Assembly: GCA_959347315.1 (NCBI GenBank)
Contig: OY365808.1
Location: 6,227,057 to 6,291,056, forward strand
Source of the DNA: Bimastos eiseni
Lineage: Eukaryota; Annelida; Clitellata; Crassiclitellata; Lumbricidae
Length of the DNA stretch: 64,000 nt
Reading direction: 5' to 3'
Position numbers and translations under genes: made by a program. Below the pieces are notes generated by a model that worked only from the letters and a program-made list of their open reading frames with translations, was not told where the DNA came from and made no database searches. Within the stretch, counting starts at the first letter, position 1. Every line of letters starts with the position of its first letter. Positions 1 to 12,005 of the stretch are shown here, piece after piece.

Positions 1-261
1 GTGGCTGGGCGGCGCATCATCGCTAAACATCCAACTCCAGCAAGCGCTGCCTGAGAAAAACAGACGGTCGTATCTGCGAGGCCCGCATTTTCGCGTACGT
101 CGCACACTAACCTAGTAGATCACGACATAAAGACGAATTAATTGCGTAAATGTCGTCATGAAAATAATGATAATAACATAACATTTCATCCAACCGAACA
201 AACACCATCGTTGACTTATAAAGACTCCCGTCTTCTGACATCCACAACCATGCAGTCCGTC

Positions 262-350
262 TATTGGCTGTGGTCGAGCACGTGGTTGCCACTACCGGCC
301 AATAGCTGATGAGGTATAAAGGTCGCGCAAGCGCAAATGCCTCAGTTCTA
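262..350 (+). promoter_or_regulatory. Possible TATA/CCAAT core promoter
   Basis: An inverted CCAAT box (ATTGG, 262-266), a direct CCAAT (299-303) and TATAAA (315-320) lie in a locally GC-richer stretch. A start site would be expected near 345-350. An ATG at 371 opens 13 codons that end at a stop overlapping a GTAA that could be a splice donor. No downstream gene could be joined to it, so this remains a motif-level guess. Confidence 0.25.
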
Positions 351-1460
351 TTGATCCGTACAGTGGTCAACATGTTTGATCTCCGAAAGGGGCAATCGCA
401 CCTAGTACGGTAACAGTGGTAACTCGATTAAAGAAAAAATGTGTAGTTGAATAGAGATGTTTACAGGCAAAATCCAGAAGTGTGAAGGAGTTCAGTTCAA
501 CTTACATACACAAATTGCACAATACAATCCCATACAACTGAAAATGCGCAGCGCCTTCTAACAAGGCAGATATAACACAAGAGCTCGTTTCGCTCATACA
601 ATATAATTGTATAGAATACTGTAGATGAGTTTATATTTAGATTTAAACTGAGCCACAGATGTTTACTGGCGATTGGCGAACTGAAGTTGGAACCCTGTTC
701 CATTGCAATGGTCCTGAACTGACTTCTGAGCCCGAGAAGGTTTGCGCTAAGTGCGGTACGAATATCTCGCGTTGGCTATCGTCGTCCTATAGTATTGGGA
801 ACAGAACATGGCACAACCATGGGTGCCACGTTAGAGGGTCGTTTTGAGGGAAAGTTTCCACAGTGGTTATGATACACGAGGAGGAGATTTTGAAGTCAGT
901 GTACTGTTTCAGCGTAGGCGTGGTGTGATTTGTTGGACCAAGATCTTTATGTGCAGAACTCAGGATAGAGGTTGTAGCATTGATGAAGAGAGACCGGACA
1001 GTGCAGAGTTGCAGTAGTCGAGGTGAGAGATGGCGAGAACTTGAATGAGAATACGAAGGCAAGTTTCGTTAACCTTGTCGAATTGGACTTAATGCTTTGG
1101 CAATGGAAGAAACACATTGAGTCATGGCTAGGCAGCAATAACTGAATACCAGATGGTAGACGGTAGTGACGGGTAGTCTGAGTCGAGATTCTGCCTTTTG
1201 ACTTGTTTATTGTCGTCCTGTCAGTTTGCATTGACGGTCTAATCCATTCGTTCATTCTAGGCCTATATATATATATATATACATTAAGTCCAATATATAT
1301 ACATATATATATAGAATATGTATTATCATAATATACATATTATATATAGAATATATTATCATTCTATAGTTTGTTATGTGGTCTATAGAAGATTCTGTAT
1401 TTTAGGGTAGAGTAGAAATCATTCCCTATACGATCGACTCTATCAGCAAAATCGTTATCC

Positions 1461-1520
1461 CGAAACTTCTATAGCGCCACTTGAAAACCAAGCGCAGATC
1501 ATCAGCTTATTCACGAGCGG
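1461..1520 (-). repeat. LINE 3'-end remnant
   Basis: Read on the - strand this matches the tail seen at 11941-12005, 20530-20600 and 62010-62070: CTCGTGAATAAGC, then TGCGCTTGG, then a GTGGCGCTATAGAAGTTT-like block. A shared 3' tail with coding-like sequence upstream is typical of old truncated LINE copies. Confidence 0.4.
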
Positions 1521-1589
1521 AAGTTCAAAAAGCGATCCTTCATCCAGAGGACCAGATCCGGTTGTCAAATTGTCAATGGATTAAAGAGT

Positions 1590-1750
1590 CAGGATATCCT
1601 AGAAAGAATTAACTCCCTGGGAGTCAGTTTGGCCTAGGTAGAATTAACTCCCTATTGCAATCGGTAAGGGAGTCAATTTATCCTATAGGAAGAATGAGCT
1701 CCTCGGGAGTCAATTTATTCTAGGATAAATTGACCCGGGAGTGTTTAAAA
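1590..1750. repeat. Short direct and inverted repeats (AATTAACTCCC / GGGAGTCAATTTATCC)
   Basis: GAATTAACTCCC occurs twice and GGGAGTCA(A/G)TTT three times. Near 1721-1740 the reverse complement of the latter appears, so the block can fold into several alternative hairpins. No coding sense is evident. Confidence 0.5.
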
Positions 1751-1854
1751 GGGTGAGTGTTAATGGCCTACTACACCGGCATGAACAAACATAATTATAA
1801 GGTTAACTGGACTATGGGTCTTGCACTTGGATAGGCCTATCCCTAGGGCACCGT

Positions 1855-1955
1855 GGTTTATGCGATTATGCGATTTCGCATATTTTCGCAGAAATTGGCG
1901 GTTTTCGCACAAATTTTTCAATGGAAAGTTTTCGCAAATTATTGCATAAAGTTGG
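1855..1955. repeat. TTTTCGCA-rich degenerate repeat
   Basis: TTCGCA or its complement TGCGAA/TGCGAT recurs about every 12-20 bases (TGCGATTATGCGATTTCGCA, then three TTTTCGCA blocks). This is an AT-rich degenerate repeat of unknown origin. Confidence 0.4.
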
Positions 1956-2736
1956 GAAATTTCGGTCAGTGTCAACTATATTTGGCTTGTCCAGGCTATT
2001 ATTGTCTATTGGGGCTATATTTTACCGATCAGACGACGTAATTGTTCACGAGGGCCTACCTATCCATGCCTTGAAATTTTGAAGCCAGCCTGATGAAGTG
2101 CTCGGTTTAAACTGATATAGCCTAATTATGGTTGGACCGTTTAAGGCGTTTCCTGTTCGTCCGTAAGCCTTAACTCTTAGCCACATAGGGTCCACCACAT
2201 AGACTGATCTTCTGAATATGGACCTATCAACGTGATTATGACTTTGTTTTGGCGTGCCATCGGTTGATGCCTTGTGATATTTACACCGGCGCAACAGAAG
2301 TTGCTAATCATAATTAAAATTAAAATAATAAATAAAAAAATTCGCATAATGTTAGCCGTTTGTCTTACATTAATAAAATGCAACGTTATTATGTAAGTGT
2401 AATGCTGTTCATTAATGTCGTTAAAAACGCTGGTGTAATATAGAGGCTCGGTTGTTCCGTCGATCGGTCGACACTTCAGCGAGCTGACATCGTGCTCGAC
2501 ATCGACACAAGGAAAAAACAATAAGTTATTAAGGTTACAAACTACAATGTGTCATAGATACTTTGGTCAAGATAAAGTGAATGAGCACTCTTTCATGGAT
2601 ATATCGTGACCATAATGGCCTGGATTCTGCTACTTTACCGCACATTGATCGGTGGCCTGTTATTACTATTATTATTATTTTTATAATTTTTGCCCCGAGG
2701 TATACATGATCCTTAAGGGACTAGAATATTAATTAA

Positions 2737-2863
2737 TTAATTATTATTATTACTACTATTATTACTAGTACTATTGCTATTATTATTATTATTGTTATTG
2801 TTACTGTTATTCTTGCTGTTGTTGTTGTCGTCGTCGTTGTCGTTGTCATTATCGTTATCGTTA

Positions 2864-2919
<56 letters not shown>

Positions 2920-2921
2920 GA
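2737..2921. repeat. (ATT)n microsatellite with variants
   Basis: A long trinucleotide array of TTA/ATT units, interrupted by GTT/GTC variants near 2810-2850, then pure ATT to about 2919. Open frames across it are poly-Asn/poly-Ile artefacts. Confidence 0.9.
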
Positions 2922-3469
2922 GACACAGAACATAGGCCAATTGTTGGAGGCAAAATATTTTCTTAAAGGTCTTTAATATATCCCTACATCCCTGCACACG
3001 GATGCTGGTCCCTTAGCTTGGAAATGTCCTCCACAGTCCTTGCACCTGGAATTGCTAGTCCTCACAACTTATCAATTCCAGAGATGACTTTAGGCCTAAG
3101 ACATCCCCGTTCTCTGGCTCACGCATAGACGGCCATTGAGAGTGCGCTCATTTTTAGTGGCGCTATACAAATGTTCGGTTTTATTACATGGAGCGCATAC
3201 AGTTAAAAATAGCCGTGGCCTGTCTGTAAATTGCCCGTTCGCGACCTTCAAATCCGAATAAGAAATTATTGTGCAGAGTAGGCTAAACTAAAACCTGACG
3301 CAGCTCTGGCGACGGGTGCTACAAGCTTCTCCTTCAGTGTACATGTCTCTATGATGACTGATAATGATCCTAAGTAATATTATCGATGATACTTGCGCGT
3401 GGCCATTTGCAGTCTTCGATCAGCACCAATAAGTGTTGTATACATAGGAACATAGATAAGTTCCTGAAC

Positions 3470-3637
3470 AGTGAGATACAGGCATACGGTATGCGTCGAT
3501 CATTAGGCTTTGGGGAATACGTCACTGATCCAGCGGAATGGAACTTTTTACTGGAAACAATTCGAAGATCCTCATCGACTAGTATTTTAAAATCTAAACT
3601 CAAGACTCTATTCTATTCTTTGAGTAATATGATTTAG
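3470..3637 (+). pseudogene. LINE reverse-transcriptase C-terminal remnant
   Basis: The + frame ends with a block of the form R-R-S-L-G-F...P-A-E-W-N-x-L...I-R-x-S-S-S...K-S-K-L-K-T-L-F, then a stop at 3635. That W-N-x-L / I-R / S-S / F-K-x-x-L-K-T-x-L-F pattern is the usual C-terminus of CR1/L2/Jockey-type LINE ORF2 proteins. Nothing recognisable as the polymerase core lies upstream, so this is a short truncated relic. Confidence 0.45.
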
Positions 3638-4186
3638 TCATTCTATGCGTTGTAACGTTGTCCTTTGAGTTAGACTTTGTTATTAAGGTGTGCCATAAAT
3701 AGCCTACGAGTTGTATTGTGTTGTATTACATTGTAATGCATTGAATTGTATTCAAATGTATCGCATGTTGCACTATATAGGCTACTGTACGTTGCTTTAT
3801 TTTTATGTATTGACAGTATTGTATTGTATTGTTCCTACGTTACAGCTGGCTGCAAGAGCAGCAGCCGTGGCACCAGCAGCATCTGGAATATTCAACCTCG
3901 GTCTGAGTCTCAGATGAATGCGTCACTCGCAACTGCGACGTACAGATACCACAAACTAATTAAGAAATGGCAGTCAGCTGAGGCTAATTGCTTCCTCTGA
4001 TGAAGTACACCGATAAATGGATGCATACGACGTAGACGCACAGATCTGCCCCACCCTACGCTGGCTGGCTGGATGTCTCCCCTTAGTTTGCACAAACAGT
4101 AGGAGTTCCATCGAAAGCGACCGAGGCTACTCTCAAACCGACACTGCAGTCGGAAAACAAAGAGCAGATTGACTCCCATTTATGTA

Positions 4187-4375
4187 TCATATATATATAT
4201 ATATATATATATATACAGGCCTACATGTCTATATGTAATATTGTTAGCAAATATGTGCATATATATAAATAAATGTGCATATTATGCATATATATTTATA
4301 TATGTATCGTCATATATATGTGTATATGTATACATATATATATATATTATATGCCTTATTGGTATATGCATATGT
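4187..4375. repeat. (TA)n and TA-rich tract
   Basis: A pure TA run at about 4187-4215 is followed by ATATAT/TATGTA-rich sequence. Simple repeat. Confidence 0.85.
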
Positions 4376-6775
4376 ACAATATATGCGTAAATGGCTAAAT
4401 TGATAATTGATAATAGATTAGCATAGGCCTATGAGTCATGATTCTGCGTTATGACTGACACTAAAGATTTCAATATTTAATAATGCTTATACAATTATCA
4501 AATATTCTTTTAATATCATTTAATAGGAAATTAACTAATCATACATAGGACAACGCGTATATATGCATGTGTATGTCGAAATACCAATACATGGATGGAC
4601 ACGACCTCAAAAGCGCCAGCCTGCCTGGTTAAAAGCAGACCCATGGGTTCTGTAGTATCGAAATGGGAATTTATATAGAACCTTTACAGAAGATAATATC
4701 CGACCGTGTGTATGCCGGCCAGGAACTAGACCCCTATATATTGCCCCCGGTATACAGCGTATATTGAAGTAGGCTTTATTGGCTGCTCGCAAAGCCATGT
4801 CTTTGCTGTAGCGCTTGTATAGCGTCCATTAAGGCGGAAGAATTAGCCAGGGACTCATCAATATTCATCTCGTGCAAGATGTCGTTCTCCAGTCGCCATG
4901 GAAACGCCATTCGTCGTCAACGCCATTGTTGAGTTGGAAAGCTCAACCACGGTGGCGGTTGGCGCGCTGGTCGCGAATTGGTAAACTGCAACGGATGCGG
5001 TCAGAAGCTATGTCCTTTGTCTACAGAACTCGTGTTTAAACCAGCGATTGAATTGTTGGGGAGGTTGGGATGGTTCACGTCCCCTGTTCATTCTTCAGCC
5101 CCGGAAGTGGGTGTCAAACAGACCTCCCTAGATCAACTTCAGTGGTTTACTAAGAATAAAGTTCGAGTACCGAAAACCCAGTGACCCTCTACAATTTTAA
5201 TTTAGACCGCATATTTTTTCATTTCCACCCCCGTCAGTTCAAATTTGATAATTAAAACCCTGGCTTAAACGCACTAAAATTCTAAATTCCCGTACAATTT
5301 TGAGACTATACGAATCCACAATTAATTTAATTTAATTAATTTCCCCTTTCACAAAATAATCCTTCATGCATTCTGCAGGTCCGATAACGGCGATATGGCA
5401 CCGCGCAATTAATACATGCGACATCTAGAGCTCCTAGGATTTCTGTATAACGTTTAGAATAGAGTTAGGAATTTTTTGTAATAATAAAACAATAATGGCC
5501 TAATATTAAGGTAGCGGGAGAAAAAAACGGAGACGGAGAGATTTTCTGACCCCACCATGTGCGATTGTCATGTCAGAGTCGGCGGCGGCAGACGATCGCC
5601 CACTGTTCCGTCGGCACATTGTCTGTGTGACTGTCCCTCGTATTAAACTGTAGATCGTATTCAGTGACCGGTCGCTGACTGTCCACCAATGGGTCAAACA
5701 CACACACAGTCACACAAACAAACAAACAAACACAAATACTCATATACTTTAATTATGAAGCGCCGAACAATCCGCCCATCGAGTTTCGCTGAACGAAGTC
5801 CAAATTACACCTATCCGATTGATCGATGGCTACACGTCACAGGCTCAGAGCAGCAGAACAATACGTTGCACTGGATTACATACTGTGATACTACACGAGG
5901 TGACGTCATATTCTATGCATGTATCAAAATACTGGATGTGACACATTTCGAGATCCCTACAAGACTACTTCACTTATGAATCCGATATAATATTATTTGC
6001 ATGTTTAGTTAAGAAAATAATTCTTAATTTCGTCCATAATTAAGTTTTTGAAGGTAAAAATAATTCCCACTTTTAATTCTATTTTTCGCATGCGAAACCA
6101 TTTATTTATACTTCCAATTTTGGTTTTCGTTAACGAAACAATAATCACAGGACATTAGTCGGGCGGAACTTTGAGTAGGTCTATTGGTTACTATTGTTCA
6201 GTGGATTAGCTTGACTTAATTTATTGTCGAATACCTTGGACGATGGTGTTACATATTTTGCCGCTGTTTGCTCCACAAGTGACTATTAGGGACCGGATGT
6301 GGGCCCAGCAAATATAGCCGTCAGATAGCTATTTATCAAAAATATTAACGCTTCAATAGAGTTGACATGGATGGCCGACTTTCACCAGTTCCGACATCTC
6401 GGCCTCACTTTCAAACCCTGGGTCACGCCCACTTTCCGCATCATTTATTATTTGACTTCACCTTGTGACTTGTGCTCCCCCGCGTAAATTGAAATGATTT
6501 TCACCTTTGTATCAAAGACATAAATCACTAGAGATCTAGCTGCCATGATTTTGTCACCATGGCAAGAAGGTCATGCCAATCCGGCAGATTCGGTCACTAG
6601 GCACTTAAGCAGTGGTGTTGAAAGGTTCAATTAGTCTATATTTAATTATTGCATGCTCAAAAAATATGTGAGTTCGCAAACATAAAACTTGAAAATTGGG
6701 CCTGTCGTCATATTGGGCCTGTCGTGCCTGATGGACGGTAGAACGGGCTAGATAATTAGGTCTATGTTTATAATT

Positions 6776-6918
6776 CAGAGGCGGCGATCCCGGAGAGTTC
6801 GAGGGATACAAGTGCGTCCCCCTTTTTATAAAGAGGGGACACGTTATACGTTTTCCCCATATTTTCTACCCCTCTCATTGGGTGTCCCCCCAATTGTCGA
6901 ACAAGATCGCCGCCTCTG
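6776..6918. mobile_element. hAT-like MITE with 14-bp terminal inverted repeats
   Basis: CAGAGGCGGCGATC at 6776-6789 is matched by its exact reverse complement at 6905-6918. The flanking octamers TTATAATT (6768-6775) and TTATGATT (6919-6926) match at 7 of 8 positions, as expected for the 8-bp target duplication of hAT elements. The CAG(A/G)G start is also hAT-like. The 143-bp interior has no transposase and contains a smaller inverted repeat (GTCCCC...GGGGAC), so it is non-autonomous. Confidence 0.75.
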
Positions 6919-9900
6919 TTATGATTATATGAATTTCTGGAGAGATGGGACCCGACAGACACACGTGCAAGTACCTAAATAGAATATTAATTAGGATTGC
7001 AGATTTTGAAGATTAATCAATTGATTAGTTGTTAATATATGATCGAATTATTTCGGATTGTTCTATTAGGTTTCTTACTAATTTCTTGATGTTGAGAGAC
7101 CTATTACCGTATTAACAGCATGGCGAATAATGATCATGTGAAACGTTTGAGTTGAAAATTAAGCGATCGTCTTGTCTTTATGGCAAATGCTTATGGAAAA
7201 GTAAATGATTGCGACGGAATAAACTGTTCTAATTACAATAAACATTTCATTTGTGCAAAAGATTGAAGGTTTTTGTACAACGAAATTCGGGGCTATACTC
7301 TTAATAGTTCCCACAATTTACTTGACGGATGCCAAATTAACAGACTTACATTTCTAAAATCTTTTTTTACATCACATACACATAACTAATCGATCATTCA
7401 AAGTTAGATTTAAAAGACTTTCAACTAATATTTATAATTAGCACCAGCTCTAATGCAAAAATATACAGACACGGTTTTTTTTACAGACTACACGTTAGCT
7501 ACAGAGGACCTACATAGGCCTACTAGGGCTTTTGCCAAATAATAATATGCTAATCGATTAATCTCCTAAATGTAACTTAGATTGATCGATTAATTTTATA
7601 TCTGTTGTGTAAAGCTTGAAATAAAAATTATTTTCACTTTGTCGGTTAGGTCTAGGCCTACAGCGCTTAACTTTCTTCAAACACGTTTCACAGCATAATT
7701 TTTATTCGCCACATTGCTACTACGGACATGAGTCACTCGATGTCATGAATGAATAAGAATATTGATCGATTAAAGTTTTAACGATTTGTCGATTAATTAC
7801 TCGTTAAAATCCACTGCCGTAGCATACAAACATGCATACCTACCTACACACATATATACCCACATGCACACGTGGTAGAGAATTATCGTAGTTCAGAGCC
7901 GATCTTTACATCACGAATTCACTGCCGTGGAAATTACCTCCAATAAACACCTGGAAGCAAATTAACAACTTGGTCTCAGGTGTGTTACCTAGGGATTACA
8001 GTCGGGCCTTCATTAAACACGTCTTACGGTGATCAATTCTGGATCTGTATAAGCAGACACGACTCGCTCAGTGATTCTACAGCCAATATCACTGTTGAAT
8101 GGGCCTATCCGCGCGAGCCCGATCTTGTTTCGCGTATGATCGGAATACAAATAAGGCATGGAGATGCCGGGCTACAGAACCCATCTGGATTTTATGCCAA
8201 CAATTAGTCGGACGTCTACAAAGACGATAGACCGATACGGCGATGAATAATGGCCACAGGTGCGAGATGATCGGATTTTAATAAGACGGCGGGGTCGACC
8301 CACGTCAAGCTCCAACGCCCTTCAGCCGAGATGAGAGGGCGGCCGCGAAGGGGTTGCAGTTACCAGACTGGTCCGTCGGTTGGCCCTACAAGCTATAAAC
8401 CGACAGCGCCTGTTGGGGTTGTCGTTTAGGTGCCGCATATCGAGGGGCGTGAAGGGTTTATAAGGGTAGGTCAACTCGCGGCAGAGTGAAGAGATGACAT
8501 GGAGGTTGACGTCGAGGCCTACGCAGGCAAGCAGAAATACAGACAGGAACTCAGAAAGGTAGTGGAGCATGAAGGAGCAGACTGACGGACAAGAAGGAAA
8601 GGAGGCTGACAGAGAGACATCGACCGACCGTCTGATGTGCCTGTGGAGTAGGCCTAGGTGTCAAAGATGGACTTTGACGGTAAAAGGTTGATTCGGTTGA
8701 CGTGCAATGGAGACAGCTGTAATTATAGAGGCGCAACAGCAGTCAAGTCCACTTTTCTTGACGGCAGTTGACGTGAATATTGGGTTAAGGCGGATTGCAG
8801 CAGGAAATTAACATAAAGAGACGTGGGGAAGTCGATGACGGTTGTAATGTAATGTATTCGATCACATAGCGGCCCTCCAAGATATCTACTCAGAGGAGTT
8901 CACTTCTCTGCTCTTGCTTGTTTGGTACTAAATTTTACTACGAACAAATATAATGCAGTCACTTGGAATGGTGGGTAGCTGTGAAAATAGGAAGGTAAAG
9001 AGTTACGGAGGAAAATTAACTGCGCATGCTACATAATGAAAGCAAGAGGGCTGAACAATAGGAGATAAGGAAGATAAAACGAAGGAGTGAATATAGCGTT
9101 ACAGTCAACGTTTGTGAAGAAAAAACAGTTTTATTTAATGTAGAAAATTAACAGGACTAAAATTTATGAACTTTATATGAAACAGTTTCAACAGTTAGGT
9201 TTTTAACTTGAAAACCAAAATCTAGAAAACTCTCTTTAATACATGGACTATGTATAACACCAGGATCCAAGTGTCCGTGGCCATCTACAGATTGTTCTTT
9301 ATACTACTTAATTTCAGTCTAGGTAAAAGTAGGCGTTGCTATTGTTATTCTAAAGAAATACAATTTTAGCATATTATGATATTACGAATAAAAAAAGAAT
9401 CACCAAAGTAAGCATGGAGCAACAAAGAAAGGCAAGAATGTTGTGATCTAACTTTTGGTACAACCAGATGTCTTTTTTTGAATACCCTTACTAACCAACT
9501 GGAACGTTGACATTATTAGAAAGATAAAGCCTGAAATAGTATCACGCCATGCGTGAAATTAATCAAGGAAATTAATCATCCAAGTCATACTTTCATAAGG
9601 TTATAAACATTGAAGATATTACAAGGCAACTGAATGTTCATCGTAATCATTACGCAAGTTACAAAGCATCGTAATTTGCAAGCTACTTGATATTAATGCT
9701 GTTACCTATCAGCGCAAAATGCAGTTGAGCAAATGTAAGCAAATGCACGCAAATATGTAGACCCTTTTTGTTTCTATATTTAAATGGTTTTTACTCCGTG
9801 ACAGATGCAGGAAGGCTGTTCCAAGCAAGTGGACTTGCGACTCAAAGGGCTCCGTCGCCCATTTTGATGGAAGTGCTGGAAGGAATGTTGTGGGACTTGA

Positions 9901-10019
9901 ATGTAGCGGCCTGCAGTTGATGCTGTGTGAATGGGGAAGTCTAAGCAGCATTATAAATAGCACACTGCACTGCAGATTATTGACATAATAGAAAACTAGA
10001 TCATTGGCTCAATTTTGGA

Positions 10020-10500
10020 GCAATGAAGGAAGGCAGAAAGATAGCAGGAAATGAAAGAAGGAAGGAAGAATAGGAGGGAGGATGACAGAAAGGAGCCAAG
10101 AAATAAAGGAAGGTAGGAATGAAGGAAAAGGAAAGGAACGCAGGAAGGAAGAAAGGAAGAACAGCAGAAGTCAAGGAAGGAAGGATTGCTGGAAGATAAT
10201 TAAAGAGTGAAAGAAAGAATGAAATAAGGGAAGGAGTGAAAAAATTAAGGAAGGAAGAAAAGGAGGAAGGAAGACAGCAAATAACACAGGAAGACAGAAG
10301 CTGAGGAAGGAAGAAAGGAAAGAACGAAGGAAGGAAGGAAGGAGGAAGAAAGGAAAGAAAAGAGGAAGGAAAGGAGGGAGGATGACTGGAATTGAAGATG
10401 GAAAAAGAAATGGAAGAAACGAAGAAAAAAAGAGTCGAAAAATAAGAGAGAAGGGAAATGGGAAACAAGGCAGAGCAAAGGAAATGAAGGAACCAATAAA
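10020..10500. repeat. Homopurine-rich (GGAA)n tract
   Basis: About 480 bases almost entirely of A and G, built from GGAAGGAA/GAAAGGAA units. The long - strand frames across it encode only Ser/Phe/Leu/Pro low-complexity sequence and are artefacts. Confidence 0.85.
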
Positions 10501-11819
10501 GAAGGCATAGAAGATAGTGGGAACCATCTGGCGAGTGGCAGATGAACACTTGATAGGGCCTACACGATTGCCATTACCAATGGCCTACACAGCGCAGCCA
10601 TATCGCGAGCAGTCGTGGTACTAAACTGAAGATGCGAAATCAATGAGAGGCAGAAGAGTAACTTGATCAAAGAGTTTTGTTGCGGTTTTCCGAAAGGCGC
10701 TGTATTAATTTCATACAGATAATCGGTTGAATGCTGACTCGTTATTTAGGAAATTAAGACTGTAAAGGTACAGTAAGGAAGGAAGGAAGCACAACAATAT
10801 GACGCTTCTGTGTTTTACTCCAGAATGTATTGTTAGACGGGGTTGTAGCGATTATTATAAATAGAGCAATGCTATGTCCTGCACAGATACGTTACAATAA
10901 CTATCAACAATTTTTTTATACATTGGGGCTTTTCCTATCTGAATTTAATTCATTATGAGGTCATTAATTAAAAAGTCTCATAAATGAGCGAGAGAGGACC
11001 TTGTGGACAAGCACAACGCCAACGGCAGCGTGTTCCAGAGCGAAGAGCAAACCACAAAGAAGGCAGAATTCTGTTTAGTAGTTGTGCGGTCAAACGGGAT
11101 AATGAGTAGTAGCAGCAGTTGCAGTTTAACGATAACAGATCCTTAGCGTTGCTACCATCCTTTATCCAGGTTTGGCACTGTCAGACGTGCAAGCAGTTGA
11201 GTAGCCTCGCTCAGTGGCTTATATGTACCGATACAGACACCTTCTAAAATAAAGGTGCTCAAGTGATTAAGTTCTAACATTAAATTTAATCGGCGTTGCC
11301 TTTGGAGCAACGGTAACACTCTGGTGTAAAGATTAGAATATCAGCAGTCCGTCCTGGATCAATTATCACTACCCTTCAGTCCTTCAAAAGCCGAGCCAGC
11401 CTTTCAATCGCCAGGTGGCGTTGTTATAATAAGCATAGGTGACTTCTGAAATAGAAGTTGAATTGATGAAAATGATGCTTGCTTAAATAGAAGTTGGATT
11501 CACTGGAGTTATGCTTCCTGAACAAATGATAAACAGATGAAAATAATCGTTGTTGAAATAGAAAGGAAATCATTGAAAAGAATCCTTGTATGGATCGAGA
11601 TTGTATTGATCATTAATACTCTTGTTGAAATAGAAGTTGGATTAGCAAGCACACGGCCTGATATCATCCATAAAAATTTTTTACTGAATAGGTCTGCAAT
11701 GGGCTAATAATAACTTTTTTGAGCGTGAATCTTTTGTCCGTGAACCATATGTCGTGGAACTATGCAGCGATTACATGCGTTTTTTAATACAAATTCCCAT
11801 TCACCCACCATCATCTGTC

Positions 11820-12005
11820 TCAGGCTCCTCTGTCCATCACTCTAGTAGCTTTCCACTCAAAACGGAAGTGTCTTCTCTTCGAGAACTCATACCCTGACTC
11901 ATCCGATCCTTCGCCTTCGCACTCTCGCCGTAAACGAACGCAGCGCTCGTAAATAAGCAGGTGCTCTCCACTTGGCCTTCGAGAGGCCCTTAAGAAGTTT
12001 AGACA
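11820..12005 (+). repeat. LINE 3'-end remnant
   Basis: Contains the shared tail (GCGCTCGTAAATAAGC at 11944-11959, then CTTGGCCTTCGAGAGGCCC, then TTAAGAAGTTTAGA) seen at three other places in the window. The sequence just upstream resembles a degraded reverse-transcriptase C-terminus. Truncated and inactive. Confidence 0.4.

Noticed and set aside
2733..2997. Poly-Asn / poly-Ile frames
   Set aside because: Artefact of the ATT microsatellite.
10001..10549. 182-codon - strand frame and two overlapping frames
   Set aside because: Product of a homopurine tract; only Ser/Phe/Leu/Pro low complexity.
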